A DNA stretch of 64,000 nt, taken from Eimeria necatrix. Lineage: Eukaryota; Apicomplexa; Conoidasida; Eucoccidiorida; Eimeriidae. The notes beneath the pieces were generated by a model. The model searched no databases. It worked only from the letters and a program-made list of their open reading frames with translations, and was not told where the DNA came from. The DNA is taken from contig NW_013655314.1 of assembly GCF_000499385.1 (NCBI RefSeq), positions 1 to 64,000 of the forward strand. The letters are read 5' to 3'. Position numbers and translations under genes: made by a program. Of this stretch, positions 1 to 13,120 are shown piece after piece. Each line of letters starts with the position of its first letter. Positions within the stretch are counted from its first letter, which is position 1.

Positions 1-3000
1 CTCTTTCTAATATTGAAGGCTGCTCCGGCATGGCGTGCGCTGTCCTATAGGCCACTGTCGCTGCCGCAGCATGCCGGCAGCCCATTAACGACCCGGCAAC
101 AACCTGGCCTCTAGCCAGAGTGAACACACAATCTTCAGGAAGCTGCAGCACTCTGAGGTGCGGCCACTTTACAGCCAATGGTCTAACGCACCTAAACGGG
201 GCATTACTACCCAAGAGGGCTCCATATATGCGTCCAGCAAAACCACAGCAACACCAAGTTGGGTAATTCACTTCGTATGCATGCTACACAGCAAGCCGGG
301 ACAATTGCTGGCCTGGTTTGCATGCAAGTCCTCGCTTCATCGCTGCGGTGCTGCACAATCTGCATATACAAGCGAGCTCTCTTGTAGTGATGGAATATCC
401 CACATTTAGCCTACTAGGCCTCCTACTTCACACTCTGGCGCCTCGTTGCACCTTTTTGCTATCAAGAAGTTCCCACCGCAGCCTCAGTTGGTTAACCTTA
501 TCCGTTTCTTAGTTTCAGGTTCCTCCTTCTGTCGTGATTCCATATCTGCAGCCCATTTCACTCATATCCGGAAATGACTAGGTTCATGCGTACAAATGTT
601 TGCGAGCACTCTCTCCAGATGCAGCCGGAAAAGGCCTTTTGCTATTCCTTGGCCCCGCTCATAGCCTGTCAGAAATAGAGCAGTTTGTGGCAATGTCTCC
701 TACTTTATCACATCCCTTGAACTTCCCTTTGAGTATCCTGGCTACATCCATATCACGTTGGTGCCTTGCGCTCGAACCATTTAAATCACCGCGGTCCCAC
801 GACTCGCCGTGGCGTGCTTTCTCCATGCTTTTTCCGAAGCCCTGGACGTCGTGGTAGTCCTCAACTCACCGCTATGTCTCGATATACAGGGGTGCGCCGG
901 TGCGGGCCAGGGTTTCGTTGCCTACTTCTACAATCACACCTTCAGACTGCTTCACCGTTATCCCATTTGTCATTGAAATACCTAAGTCCCCAGGAACTTT
1001 CGCATGGCAGAAGTTTCGTTAGGGCTTCAAACTTCGTGGTGTGCTTTTTGCGACGTCCGCTTTGCTCGCTTTTGCCCAGCAGTTTTGGCATCTCGTTGAC
1101 GGACAGAGAATCGATTATGGCGTCATTGGCTCTGTAGCTCTTATACAACCATACCTGCACTATCCTCAAGACATTCCCAGTGCAATGAAGCAAAGTTTTT
1201 AAGGCAACTAATCAGCTCATTGCCGCATCGGCAGGGGGTCTGAGCCTATTCAAACGAAACGGATCATCACGACACCAAGAAGGGTGGCCATGATCCTAGC
1301 CTCCTTGGGCGTTGGCGCTAGCAAAGAAACTGAAAAGTGTCCTCAACAAACACTAACGCTTCAATAGACCCCATAGGATTCTGCCTCTGGATAACTTTTG
1401 AATGACATGCATCTGGTCCGCAGCCTTGCCGGCGCCCTGGGCGACCGGTGATGCAGGCGAGTAATCCCCTCCCCTATCTAGTTGCAGCGGCTCCTTCATT
1501 TCGCTCCTCAATTTTTCTACTTCATTAGACTTTAGACGTGTTTTGATAGTCTCTGTTTTGCCAAATTCTATGAAAACTGTCCGGGTACTCCCATGAGGCT
1601 CCTAGGTCGAACGCATATAGGCTACTTCGAGGACACGAGCTTTCCCACGTCAATGGAAGTGTGCATGCGAGCTTACAGCAGTAAATGTAAGTTGTGTAGA
1701 GGCTCAAATTAATATGAAGCAGCTCCCAATTGGTGCGCAGGGTCTTGGGATCTACGGACTACGTAGCACTGTGCAGCCTAACAGAAAGGCCCTCTTGATA
1801 TCTCCAGTATCCATAAAGAACCCTTGAACAAGGCAAAAATGTGGGTCGGAAAAATGGGAGCTTCGAAAGCATGCCATGTCGTAAGGTAATGCCTCGCAAT
1901 GCTCCACCACACGGCCTGCGTAGGGTATTCACCTACCTAGAGGGTTGCTCCAGGCCCCTAACCCCAGCTAGGCTGCAGAGCTCCGCGGCTCTAGCCGCCC
2001 TAAAACCACTTCAGAAGTACACTTGCGTGATCAGCGCCATGAATGAGTTCGCTGAGTCTCTCCAAGATGACTTTCGCCCTCCATGACAGTGCATAGAATC
2101 ACATAGCCATCCTTGGAGCTTACAATGACATCAGGCAAAAATCTCCTCAATGTGAAGTTTTCTCAGCACACCAAAAAGTTCCACTGCACCGCCGCAGAGT
2201 GTGTTTCCATGTACCAGTAAACACAGCAGAGTGCTCCATTCATGAGCCTTGTCCCTTGGGCGCATTCCATACTTTTTCAGCTTCTATCGATTCAGTCTTG
2301 CCCGCTGTTGTTGGTATACTTATATCTTGCAGTAAGTGCACATTTGAGACGCGATCACAATGCTACAAGGAATGCCTGAGCACAGCAATAACGCCCCCCG
2401 AATCCGCCCCTAAGCCTATGAACACTCTCTGCCTTCATATGCAGGGCCCACCAGAGGACTAGTCCACATCTACATGCCTGCTATGTAGTGCTTTCAAGGT
2501 AATACAAAAAAGAAGTGGTAGGGGTATAACTGCAGATTTCGAAAGGCTTTGACGTTAGGGGCCCCATTCCAGCCCCTAAAACACACGGCGGCTCTCGCAC
2601 AGTCGGCTGTGGGAAGCCTGTAAATTACAGCGAGCGATGCCCTTCATTTGCGCTTTGAAAATCTTATTTGAGCTTGATATGCAGGCGGTTTTTTTGCCTC
2701 TATCAATTAATTTTGTCCTTGTCTTGTTTGCTCGTCTAGGACAAGTTAGCTGCTCTTCACGCCCCTCTGCTATGGTTTCACGTGTGTTTCTTTCCTTCTT
2801 TGCGCATGAAGGAGGAACAGAATTAACAGTACGTGCTATTTTGTAAATAAGAGTCTTGGTCTATCCCATTTTCTGATTGGAATTGTTTCAACATTGTTTC
2901 ATTGCCTCATTTGGGGCCAACTTTCCGCGCGCGTGCATGGGCTGTAGATACACCAACTCGGCGGAAGTGCTAGTTGTACACCTAAAGGCTAAACCGACAC

Positions 3001-3616
3001 CTTCCTGCTAGCGTAAAAAGCCGAAGTCACTTGGCTTTTTCTTTCGCGCCCATACTCCTCGCGCAGACTACCCCCCACCAATAAGAACTGCCAATTGCAG
3101 GTGGCGGCTCCCGAGGCCGAAAGGGCCCCCACAAGGGGAGCCACTAGCCTGAAGGGGTGGTGAAGACCGAGCCACTGAGCCTTTCCGCAGGGCGATGAGT
3201 CCGATTCAGTCTTCCACAATCTCAGACTTCCCAGTGAGCTGAAGCTGTTGAAACGTCATCGCTAGAGTGCAAAGCCGCTTCACAGCGGCGAAAATCTTGG
3301 AAATTCGAGATCTTTGTTTTTTTGTGCAGAAGCATAGTAATTTATACTGAGACAGCGGCGTATGGGTGGAGTTGCGGCATGGGGAGGTGGGTTGTTGAGG
3401 TATTGGGATCCTCAGGGCACGATTGCCTTTGCGCCATTACAGAACACCGCTTCTAGCGAAGCGCGCATGTGTAGGTACTTGTTAAAGTGAGCTTCAAGAA
3501 GAGCCAGGAAGTTGAGGGAGTTTGTTAGGTGCTCAGCCCGGCAACGGCCGACAGGGATGTGCTGACTCGTTGCTGCCCACTTCGACAGGCTTGGCTCCTA
3601 CCCCTAAACGGGCGAG
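1..3616. other. Gene-poor 5' stretch, no confident coding region
   Basis: No reading frame here shows a recognisable domain or a run of phase-compatible exons, and all open frames are short. The minus strand between about 1150 and 340 has two weak resemblances to LTR-retrotransposon pol: a YSITTREL-like string near 370-410, similar to the motif around Ty3/gypsy RNase H, and an EDYHDV string near 830-850. Both sit among stop codons and are described as a low-confidence finding. The remainder is mixed-composition DNA without CAG blocks. Confidence 0.5.
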
Positions 3617-5677
3617 ATGACCTACCGCGGAGGGAGAAGGGAGAAGGCAGAGCCCTTCGATCACCTTGTTAAACTTTTGGTCCTCGGCGATAGTTGTGAG
3701 TTTACCTTATGTCGGAAACGATAAACCCGTGAGAACGCCGCGTTGGCTGCACAGTCCAGGGGTGTAGTGCTTCATTTTTGGAATTGTTTTGCCTGGACAT
3801 GTGCTGTCTGCAGCTGTTGGAAAGTCGAGCCTTCTTCTGCGCTTTGCAGAAAATAAATTCGACCCAAATTTCGTGCTGACCATCGGGTGAGAGAGACATC
3901 TTCGCTCCAGCTTGCACGGAGCACGAACTCGTTAGCTTTTCGTCTGGAGTTCAGTGAAGTCTGAGCAAGTGGATTACAAATAGGAAAACAGTTAGAGACT
4001 AATTATTGTTGAGAACTGGACACTACTATGCTGTGGTTGGGGTTCAGCGTCGACTTCAAAACGAAAGTCGTTGAATGTGGTGGGCGGCGCATAAAGATAC
4101 AAGTCTGGGATACAGCCGGCCAAGAGCGCTTCCGTACTATCACGCCTGGTAAGAGTGTTGAGTGATGCACGGTGTTGCTTTCATAGAATATGCGAGCAGC
4201 TTCTGCTCAATAGAGTGAAAAGCGCAGCGATTTGTGGAATGTAGTAGAAATAGCTGCGCGTCATATATAAAACCACACTGCGTAGACAATGATGCATTAT
4301 TGCCACTCTTAATGCTGCTCTAAATCGGTTTGCCTTTTCATACTGCACTGAATGGCATTTGGGAATATGTGAAGTGCTTCACATGAGGCCTTTTCTGATG
4401 TCAGTGGCTTTTCTCAGCATACTTCAGGAGCGCCATGGGGGTCATGCTGGTGTACGACATAACGAACATCCAGACTTTTCACAGTACGTTTTCTGGTTGA
4501 TTACTGCAGTTCACTGCAAAGCGTGGATGTATTATTGGCTGCTGGACGTCTCTGCGGCTAAAGTCAAGCGTTTCCTGTGCTTGCTTTGCAAGTGCGCTGT
4601 GCCACGCGGAAACGGTATTTCTCGACTTGCTGCATAGCATTGTTTCGTGCTTGCTTACTTCTGACGCCATGCAGATATCCGTCGCTGGATGCAAAATGTG
4701 GAGGAATACGCAGATCCCAGTATCGTGCGTGTCCTAATTGCCAACAAGCTCGACCTGCAGGCCCAGAGGGTGAGAGCAATCATATCTCCTCAGAAAAGAA
4801 CAGTTGATGCTGATGGATTTCAATCTTTCAACTTGAGAGTCCAATTATGCAATAAAATGCACTTAAATAAATGTACACGGATTGCACGTCTATGTTCACG
4901 ACAAAACACAACGGTGGTGAACGCAAGCAAGCTCACGGCTGCCCTCAATAATCTCATGGAGAGCTGAACGTCCTTCACTGAATGTGGACTTGCCTTACTT
5001 CGTGCGACCACATCTTGGGCTGTTTAGCAGGTGTCTCGGTCCAAGGGGGAGGATTTGGCACGCGAGTATTCCATCCCCTTCATTGAGACGTCCGCTAAAG
5101 GCAACGTCAACGTTGAAGAAGCATTCATGTATGCCTAATTTTCCTGCCCTGCGTCTAGCCCTCTTAACGGTAGTATCTACCTAAACAGAAAAGGTCGCAT
5201 AGCTCCTGCAGTAGCTCTTGAATTTGCTCCCTTTGGATATTTTTTCCCTGCGAGACTGCGACGTTGAGTACAGTGTTCTTCTGAATCTCAGGTGCGCGGC
5301 GAATAGAATAAGAGATATCCGGTAGGTCCATTTCCACTACAGCCAAATATTCCTGTCGCCTTCACATCAGCGAGTGGAGCGGGAGACTACTATGGTATTT
5401 TTAGTAGCCGAGATGTTGCTGCTGGAAGTAGTAGCTGCACGGCTCGCCTGGGGTCGCCTATACTGCGATGCATCGCGTTTTAGAATTGGCTTGTCTCCCT
5501 TGTGTCTGCAGCTTCTCGCCTGGCCCAGTAGAGTCTGCGGGGGAGCAAAATCCTGCAGCATCTTCACAGCAGCTGTATAATCAGGTCGTGGTGTCACGGG
5601 TAAGCTTACGCTGCGAACGAGAGTTTCGTCCCTGTATTCCGGTGCCTCTATGCCTTCGCGTTTGCTTTTTGCTATGA
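3617..5677 (+). CDS. Rab-family small GTPase, Rab8-like (8 exons)
   Basis: Predicted 235-residue Rab GTPase, a GTP/GDP switch that recruits effectors to membranes for vesicle transport, probably post-Golgi secretion if the Rab8 likeness holds. Exons: 3617-3695, 3814-3886, 4048-4148, 4418-4483, 4675-4769, 5031-5128, 5292-5321, 5512-5677; all junctions are GT-AG and phases agree. Motifs in order: P-loop GDSSVGKSS split by intron 1, switch [40 protein letters not shown] and ETSAK, i.e. every nucleotide-binding element. The stretch [16 protein letters not shown] is closest in memory to Rab8. The chosen ATG gives a short basic leader before [12 protein letters not shown]. Read through, the last exon ends in CFLL, a CaaX box fitting geranylgeranylation and resembling Rab8 CVLL. 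A possible donor at 5594 could instead splice to a tail ending in CSL. Core certain; exon 7 and the tail less so. Confidence 0.9.
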
Positions 5678-7599
5678 ACTCAGAAATATCATGCTAGGTT
5701 ATGTGATATTGCCATAAATAGCACCGCACCAGATTGTGAAGGCGACGTTTGTTCACTATAGAGATGTCTTGGGTAGATGCAACGATGGCCGGCATTTGTC
5801 GTAGACATTTGGCATCCTTTGCGCCCTTTTGGCAAAGTGCGGAATGCGGCATTGGTCAGGCAGAAATAAATTAACGCGATTCGAAAACAAGCTACGTAGA
5901 TTATGGAGTGATTTGCGGCTTTGTGCTGTTGCTGCTTTCTCCGCAGCAAATCTCGGGACGGAGGAAGTGCTGCTCCTGAGGCACACAAGCGTGTCTCTCG
6001 TCGGGTGTTTGTAATGTGAATATTGGGATATGCATTTTCCCCCTAATAACAGCACTATGCTTGCTGCTGTTCAAGCAACGGTGTTCCAGCGGTTTTCCCA
6101 GTGCCGTTCTAGCTCCGAACATACCACCTATGTGATGGAAAGCCCACTGTTCTGGTCTTTATCCCTCCAAAGGGCTGTCCCTAAACGATGTACGGCGAAA
6201 CGGCAAAGTGCCTGGGGAAAATTGCCGAACTGTAAAAATATGGAGCAATGCCGCATGTGCGCGCACAGTCGCCCGTTACTTGAGAAGCCGCCTACGGGAC
6301 ACGGAACAGGCGAGCAGACGAAGTGATTCATCTCCTCCGTTTGCAGCCGCCCTTCTGGTCAAGCGGAGTGCTTTTGCATCTCACTGAAGTCATTTACACA
6401 TTTACGCCTTATGGAGCTGCTGCATTTGCAGCTTAACCAATGTCTTGTTGAACAACTTGTGATGAGGAGAGTAACTTGAGTGCAGATAGCGTTCAAGCGT
6501 GCCGCTTCAGCATTTTGGAATGCTTCGGCTGTACGTGATTGGATAAGTTCTGAAGGCCTTTCCTAGACACTTTATGGGGCCGATAGTCCAGAACTGCAGA
6601 AGTGTAGTGTAGGATGGCTCCTGCCGCTGTCATAACGTTGCTGTCGTCATGTGGAGGCCGGCGGGAACTTTAACCAAACATATTTTCGTCTAGACTCATT
6701 GTAGTTTAATTCAGCTAGCTCAGTGGGGACGCGTTATGGGGTGATCGCCCAGTACTGCCATCAAGCTCCCAATGACCGCAATATGCGGTGAGAGTATCTG
6801 GCAGTGGTCGGCTTCTATAGGAAGAGGAGGAGTACATGTGATTCTTGAAGCTCTGATTATGTGATCGAACATTTCAATTTTACTGCAGCTGCGTGCCTTT
6901 CTGTTTGACTGGAATTCCAGCGAATCCATTAAGTCCGCTCTGGAGTTGTACTTCGTGGGTTGCCACTATGGAAGCCACAGAATGAGGGAAACATTGAGAG
7001 GAGCGGCTGCACTGCTCGTTTGAACAGGCTTATAACCCAGTTTTCCTGGGAGCCTCCCAAATTTTCATTGTGTCCCTGACTGAAGATCACCTTCAGCCCC
7101 GAATGCTCAAAGCCAGTATTGATGGTCAAGCCGAACATGTACAGGCACATGAGTTGACTACTCTGCCAAAGTGCTGCATTCTTAAGGGGCTTTAATATTG
7201 CATTTAACATTGTACGGGAAAAGATTTTCTCAGGTGTGAAGGCTCCCTGTTTTCGAGCTATGTTGAACACAGGGAGGAGCAACAGCTGCCACTGGACTCG
7301 CTCTGCAGCGCTGCAACAGCACGCGAATTTGAGGAAGAAATAGGCGCAAAAAAATTCCGTTACTTCAACTTAGATTTATGTTTCTTTTAGGTACTCGTAG
7401 TCATTAATGAGGCACTTTTGGGCCTGCTCATTTTCGGTGGCCCTTTCAGCTGCAAACAGAGAAGAGGGAGGGGGTTCCGCTGTCTACAAGTATTCTGTCC
7501 ACAACTCGTTCCCGCCTCCCCTCTCCTGCATCTCCTTCATCGAATAGCTGTCAACGCTTCGTATTCCGCAGTTAATTCAGTCTGAAAGTCTCCGCATAA
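5678..7599. other. Intergenic, no recognised gene
   Basis: Lies between the Rab stop and the MORN gene start. Open frames are all short, the longest being 117 codons on the minus strand at 6929-7282, with no recognisable domain. No tRNA, long repeat or CAG block was seen. It presumably contains the Rab 3' UTR and the MORN promoter, but no specific element can be pointed to. Confidence 0.5.
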
Positions 7600-10357
7600 A
7601 TGGGATGTTCAGGGAGCAAGGCCGCTGCGGCCGCCCGCCCCCAGTCGCCTGCATCAAAACCGAGCATTGAAAAACCAAAAAATGAAGGAGGAGAGGAAGA
7701 AGCTCAAAATTCCGTACATGATGAGTCTGTTGCTGTCCCAGATGCCAACGGGAGTTCTGCTTTGGCCCAGCCTGCCGCTGCTCAGCCAGAGCGCGAAGTT
7801 GACCTGCTTGAGGACGTGGATCCCCTTGAGGGGATAGACTTGAGTATCCCAGAGGACTGCGAGGAGGTGGCAATGAAGAATGGAGTGACTTACAGGGGAG
7901 AGTGGAGGAACGGGAAGCAGCACGGGAGAGGCGAGCAGCGGCAGGCGCAAGGCGTTGTTTACACTGGCCAGTTCAACCAAGGCCAAATTGATGGGTTCGG
8001 GCGGCTCACGAGGTCAGATGGCAGTAAATACGAGGGAGAATTCGTCAAGGGAAAGGCTGAAACCCGCACAAGGCCTGGAGTATACACTTTTCCCGATGGC
8101 TCGAAGTAAGGCACAAAAGTTCTTGAGCATTTCTTTCTTTGGCTGACGCTTCGACAAGTGACACCAAAATATAAATAATGGAAACACGTTATGAGAAGGC
8201 GAGGAACATGTCGATTGCGTCTGCGTTGGCTGGTGCATTTTACGTAGGTTCCGTGTCTGATCGTATGACGGTTGCGGTTCTCATACTTGCAGCAACGTGC
8301 ACATGTATATGTGCAAGTATTTTTATACGCAGACGGCGTGCTTTTTTTGTGCACCTGCCTACAAGGGCGTCCACGTAGATGAATACTAGCACCCGCTTTT
8401 GCACGAATGCACTTGCATACATAGCTGTGCGACAGACGCTTGAGACCTTGCGCATGCACACGCGTCTTGGAAATCTTATGCCATGCCGGCTAGTAAGCAG
8501 CTACAGTTGGTGCACTTTTTTTAAACGGTGAAGGTACGTAGGCCATTGGAAGCAAGACAAGCGAGATGGAGAAGGCTGCGAAACGCTTGCTGACGGCTCG
8601 AAGTACCGCGGCCAATTTGCCGATGGACTAAAATCCGGAAAGGGCATCATGACAGCTTCCAATGGAGACGTGTACGAGGGACAGTTTCAGCAGGGCGAGA
8701 TGAGTGGTGAGAGGTCACAGTGGAACGTCAGAATAGCAGGCTGTGGTGAACGGTAAATTGAGACTTCGGAAGTTGGCGTGCAGTGTTGAGTGAGATTTAA
8801 CCAGCAGAGCTGTCCGTTGGCACCTCAGCTGGCGCACCGGTCACAAAAGAGATGAGCCTCTCCATCAGTTGTAATGTCTTTCGGATGATTTGTCGCTGCC
8901 ATTGTTGCCAGTGTTATCAGCTTTAGCATTTTGCTACGGGGCGCATCTGCTTGTCGACCACTACTTTTTGACTAGCTCTGTAGTGTATAGGTGCTGCAAT
9001 AGAAGGAAGCGGAAATAACCTGTTAGCTTATACTCGTAGGATCTGGAGATATCTTGCTAATTTTTCTAACGTCACACTTTTGATGCTTTTCGGCCTTTTG
9101 GCTGCAGGCTTTGGGAAGTATTCGTGGCCAGATGGTCGGGCCTACGAGGGAGAATGGCGCGCAAGCCGAATGCATGGGAAAGGAACATTTTATTTTACTG
9201 ATGGGCGCAGGTGAGCTGTTTATTCCTGAGGAATTCCAACCCTATAGCTGTTTCTTTCAAAACTCGAGGTTATGGCGGCAGGCAGCATAGTGCTGAAATT
9301 TACTAACTTTTGTGTCATGTATCTGCGTGAGTGGGAAAAGCCGTGACTAGCTTCAAGTGTGACTTCAGCCTTCAGTGGGCATCCACTTTAATGTACGGAT
9401 CCTGTCCGTGTCTGTGTATAAAACTGCAAATTGGGAGCGCGTGTGCGTTTCTGTTTGTAAACTTAATAGGAAGGTTAGCATCTGCATAGGTTAAATCGTC
9501 AGCGCGTCCAGCTTAGTTGCCATTTCGACTATCTGTCCCTCTTGTACCTGGTCAGAGGCTCTTGGATGTGTAATTCTACGAATGGCCCGAGGGTGAGTCA
9601 GAAGGACACAAAAGTATTTTATTCCGCTGTTGCTGTTTCTTGTGCTGAAACTGCTGGCCAGATATGAGGGCGACTTCGTTGACAGTAAAATGCAGGGAGA
9701 AGGATGCCTGACGTGGCCTGACGGCTCTTGTTTTAAAGGCCAATTTAAAAATGGATTGCCCCACGGAGAGGGACGGCATACACCGAAAGGAGGAGCGCCT
9801 TCTCCATTAGGTAAAGAAGTACATTTAGCTGTAAATAAATAGGCCGCGGCAAACGAAAAGCGATGGGGTCGTTGGGTAGTCCGGGAGATAGCATGCCAGG
9901 GGCAGAGGGAGTGGTGTTTGTAGCAATGAGTATGACCATGCTTTGAGTACTTTTAGTGGGGTATGCGGACGCCCATCTTAAAGGGGAGAAAGCTAGCAGC
10001 TGCGCACTCTCATTGAGCTCTTATCTAGTGTCTTTTGGCATGGGCTGATATTCGCTGCCATTTTGCGCCCAGCGTGTTTCTGCTGCTACTTCTGCAAATG
10101 GGTGTGTTGCTGCAGCTCTATGGAACCTTGGGGTACGGGTGAAGTGGTTGGAGGAGCCTAATGCGCCCCCTTCCGCTGACGCTCAGGCTGCTGAGGGCAA
10201 GACAGGTCAGGGCTCCCCTGAAGCCCCGTCAAAGCAGAATTCGGGACTAAGCAGCACACAGCGTGAAGGAGCAGCAGCAGCAACCGCAACGGAAACCGCA
10301 GAAACGGCACCGAAGGCAGCAGCAGCACCAAAAGCAGAAACTGCGGCACCCAACTAG
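7600..10357 (+). CDS. MORN-repeat protein with N-terminal MGC lipidation motif (5 exons)
   Basis: Predicted 390-residue protein. Exons: 7600-8105, 8534-8706, 9108-9210, 9662-9810, 10116-10357, phases consistent. It starts MGCSGSK, a classical N-myristoylation site with an adjacent Cys for palmitoylation, so membrane attachment is likely. After an Ala/Glu-rich leader of about 95 residues come nine consecutive MORN repeats (e.g. YRGEWRNGKQHGRG, YEGQFQQGEMSGFGKYSWPDG, YEGDFVDSKMQGEG), ending near residue 300. The C-terminus is an Ala/Thr/Glu/Lys-rich low-complexity tail. MORN proteins in apicomplexans commonly act as scaffolds at the inner membrane complex, basal complex or nuclear division sites; the exact role here is inferred only. 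No kinase or other catalytic domain follows the repeats, so this is not a PIP5K or MORN-kinase. Introns of 400-450 bases hold nothing recognisable. Confidence 0.88.
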
Positions 10358-13120
10358 GCACCTTTTGGAAGGGTCTCTGCACAAGTGCATTTGCTTTTGT
10401 AAATGCCGGGAGGCCAGAGAGCACATTTTGTTGATTTGCGGAATAAGCAAACTTGTGCTGTCTTGGAGAAGCTTTTTAGGAAACACAAGCGCAGTAGAGG
10501 TTTCTCTTCTCCTTTGTACTGCACTGTGCAAGGAAAAACCTTCTTTTTTAGGCCCTTTTTGGTTTCCTAGGTCATTGCGGCACTTGGGCAACTTCTAGTG
10601 GGGACATTTGAGCTACACATATAGTGACCATTTACACCAGGGACAAAACAGTAGCATGTAGTGACGAAACGTCAGATTAGGCATTGTAGCAGACCTCCAA
10701 ACTGAAACAGAAATAGTGAAAGGTGGACGGAAAACTGAGGCCCTGCTTTAGACTGTACTGCTTGCGCAGTTGAGGGCATCTTGGCGTGGCTTATAGGGCT
10801 GCTTTTGGACGAGATATGAGAGCGCTTAAGAGTAAAAGCAGCCTCTCGCATCTTCGTGTGTACGACGCTCCGCGAACTCATCGGGGGAGATTGAGTCACG
10901 TTGCGTACGCTCATCACTGAGGAGACTGCACAGCTTCCCCGCATGTGCGAGGTTGATATGTTGTATCTGCCCTCACGGGAAATCAGCGGCTTATAAATGT
11001 GCGACTACTTGAATGCTTGTTTCAGTGCGGCTCGCGGGGTGGAGAGGTATTCGTCCCCTCTACTGAACAGGGGTGAAAGTCATTAAAACCGTTTGTACTT
11101 TTGTGCTTTTGTTCCTCTGGACTGGCATGCTTCACTTCAGCCCCGACTCTTTATCCCCTGGGGCAGCTGCAGCATCCCACCGGCTGCGCCGGAACCGGTA
11201 AGAGACCACCAGCTGTGACAAAATTTTGGCAATGTTCCATGCGCGTCACAAGAAACTGAAGGGACTTTGTTGTTTTTCCAACATTTTAGAAGCCGAGCAT
11301 ATTCTTCAGAGAAGGTCCTCTCGCGGCGATCGAAACACTCTAGGTAACAGCTTCACCAACGGTAGTCCTCGGTAAATGGTTGGCCTTCGGTTTGGTCACA
11401 GCAGACGGAAACGCCTTTACAAAGAGCAACGGCCCGTTGTGCTCATTCTTTGCAACGGCGCATCGCTGTTACGAGCTTACTTCGTGCCTTGTCTGCAAGA
11501 CTGAGGGTTATCTGTTGGTGGCAAAGCCTTCCCAGAGTTTCCGCTGCAGAGAGCTGTGTCCCTTCCTAATATATACTTGTTATATGCAAGTTATCCACGC
11601 ATTGGCTTAGTTCAGTGAGCAACGATTCGGCTTTCTGTGCGTGTAGGTCGAAGCACTCCTGGCCCTCCCTAAATGCGGGGCCTGCCGCGTCTTCAGGACT
11701 ACAAGTGAGCCTTATTACGTTGAGCTGAATCATGCAATGCATGGCAATCGCACTACACCAATGTCTTCAAGTTCAGGCAGGGCACCGACAAGATTGTTAC
11801 AGCATGAGAAAGGGCTCCTCAGTAGTACTGGGATACTTGTATGTCGCGTACACTCCAGGGCCTTGTGAGGAGTGCTAGGAAGCTTCATTATATTTGCTGT
11901 ATTCGTCTGTACTTCTGTGCACCACTCAGCGTGTTTCCAAATAGCAATGATTTCTCAACCTCTTGACTTTTGGACTGTCGTTGTAGCTGGTCGTTGGCGT
12001 GTCTCTGCCGACTTCGCGCCTAAGTGTCGTGCTTGTCGCCAGCTCTCTGCATTACCTGTATGAACCTCTCTCTAGATGTGTGCGTACCTCCGCTGGCCCT
12101 ATCCGCGTTTTTCACTGTCTTTGTTGGCTTGCCTTCATGTAATTCGTTCATTGCCTGTCCTTGAGTGTGTTGGTGTTTGCACGCTGGAACACAAGTCTCT
12201 GTCAACTCGCTGCGCTTGTCTGTGCGTGCTGCTGCCTGCCAGAAGCACCCGTTCCATGCTAGCTACACGGAGAGCCCCAGTAGAGAAGACGGTTTCTTTC
12301 TACAATCAGTGCAGACGATGGACAAAAAAACAAGTCTGTGTTTGCAGTTTTAAGTGTACACATCACACCAAGATAACACTTTATAAGGAAGGATCCCATC
12401 AACACAACGAGAAGTAGAGCCGAAAAAAGCGGTGTGCTTCCTCTTCACTCCAAATCTCTTTGTTGCCTTCTGCTGCTGTCTTGTGTACGAGTTGCACCTT
12501 GACCAATCAGTGAGAAATGCAGACAGCGCTGTCCCGGTACAGGCCACAACGCGCGCCGCCACTTTGTGCAAGAATGCCTTAGCCAAAATCTCAGCTTCTG
12601 TACCTGAAATCCGATATCCGAAAGTCTGATCCGCCCAGGAATCGAATAGCCAAGTTCTCTTCCATAGCCACACTGCAGAAAAGAGCGGCTGCCATGTGGC
12701 ACGGGCTCAACATACGCTGCGCTGTAGTTAGTAGACATCGAGTGTTCTTACATACTGAACGCCGGGGTGCACGAACAAGTACACTGCGTGCACACTCAGT
12801 GGCGCCGGCGACACATATTCAAACGCACCAGGCCGCATGCACAATGCAGCAAGCTGCGCTTTCCCGTCGCTTCAGCCAAAACTAAAAATACGTGAAACCT
12901 GTGCAGCAGCTGCTATGCCAGTACCAACAACAGCTGCCGGTGCTGCTGTGACATCAAAGTCATAACTGCTGACACTAAGGGCGTCGGTGTCGCCATTGCT
13001 ACTGCGACCCCTTCAGAACAACAAGGCTAACTAGCCCCGCCCAACCTGCGGCGGAAGGAGCTTCCGCCCCTGGTGAAGCTGCCAGCTGGAGCCGACCTCT
13101 GTGGTAGTAGCAGCAAGTGC
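10358..13120. other. Intergenic, no recognised gene
   Basis: Between two convergent genes, so both 3' UTRs should fall here. Open frames are short and lack domains. The part at 12900-13120 next to the kinase stop is rich in GCT/GCC-like codons in one plus frame but has stops and no partner exon. No RNA gene was recognised. Confidence 0.5.

Noticed and set aside
6929..7282. 117-codon minus-strand frame
   Set aside because: No recognisable domain, no phase-compatible neighbours and ordinary composition; likely chance.
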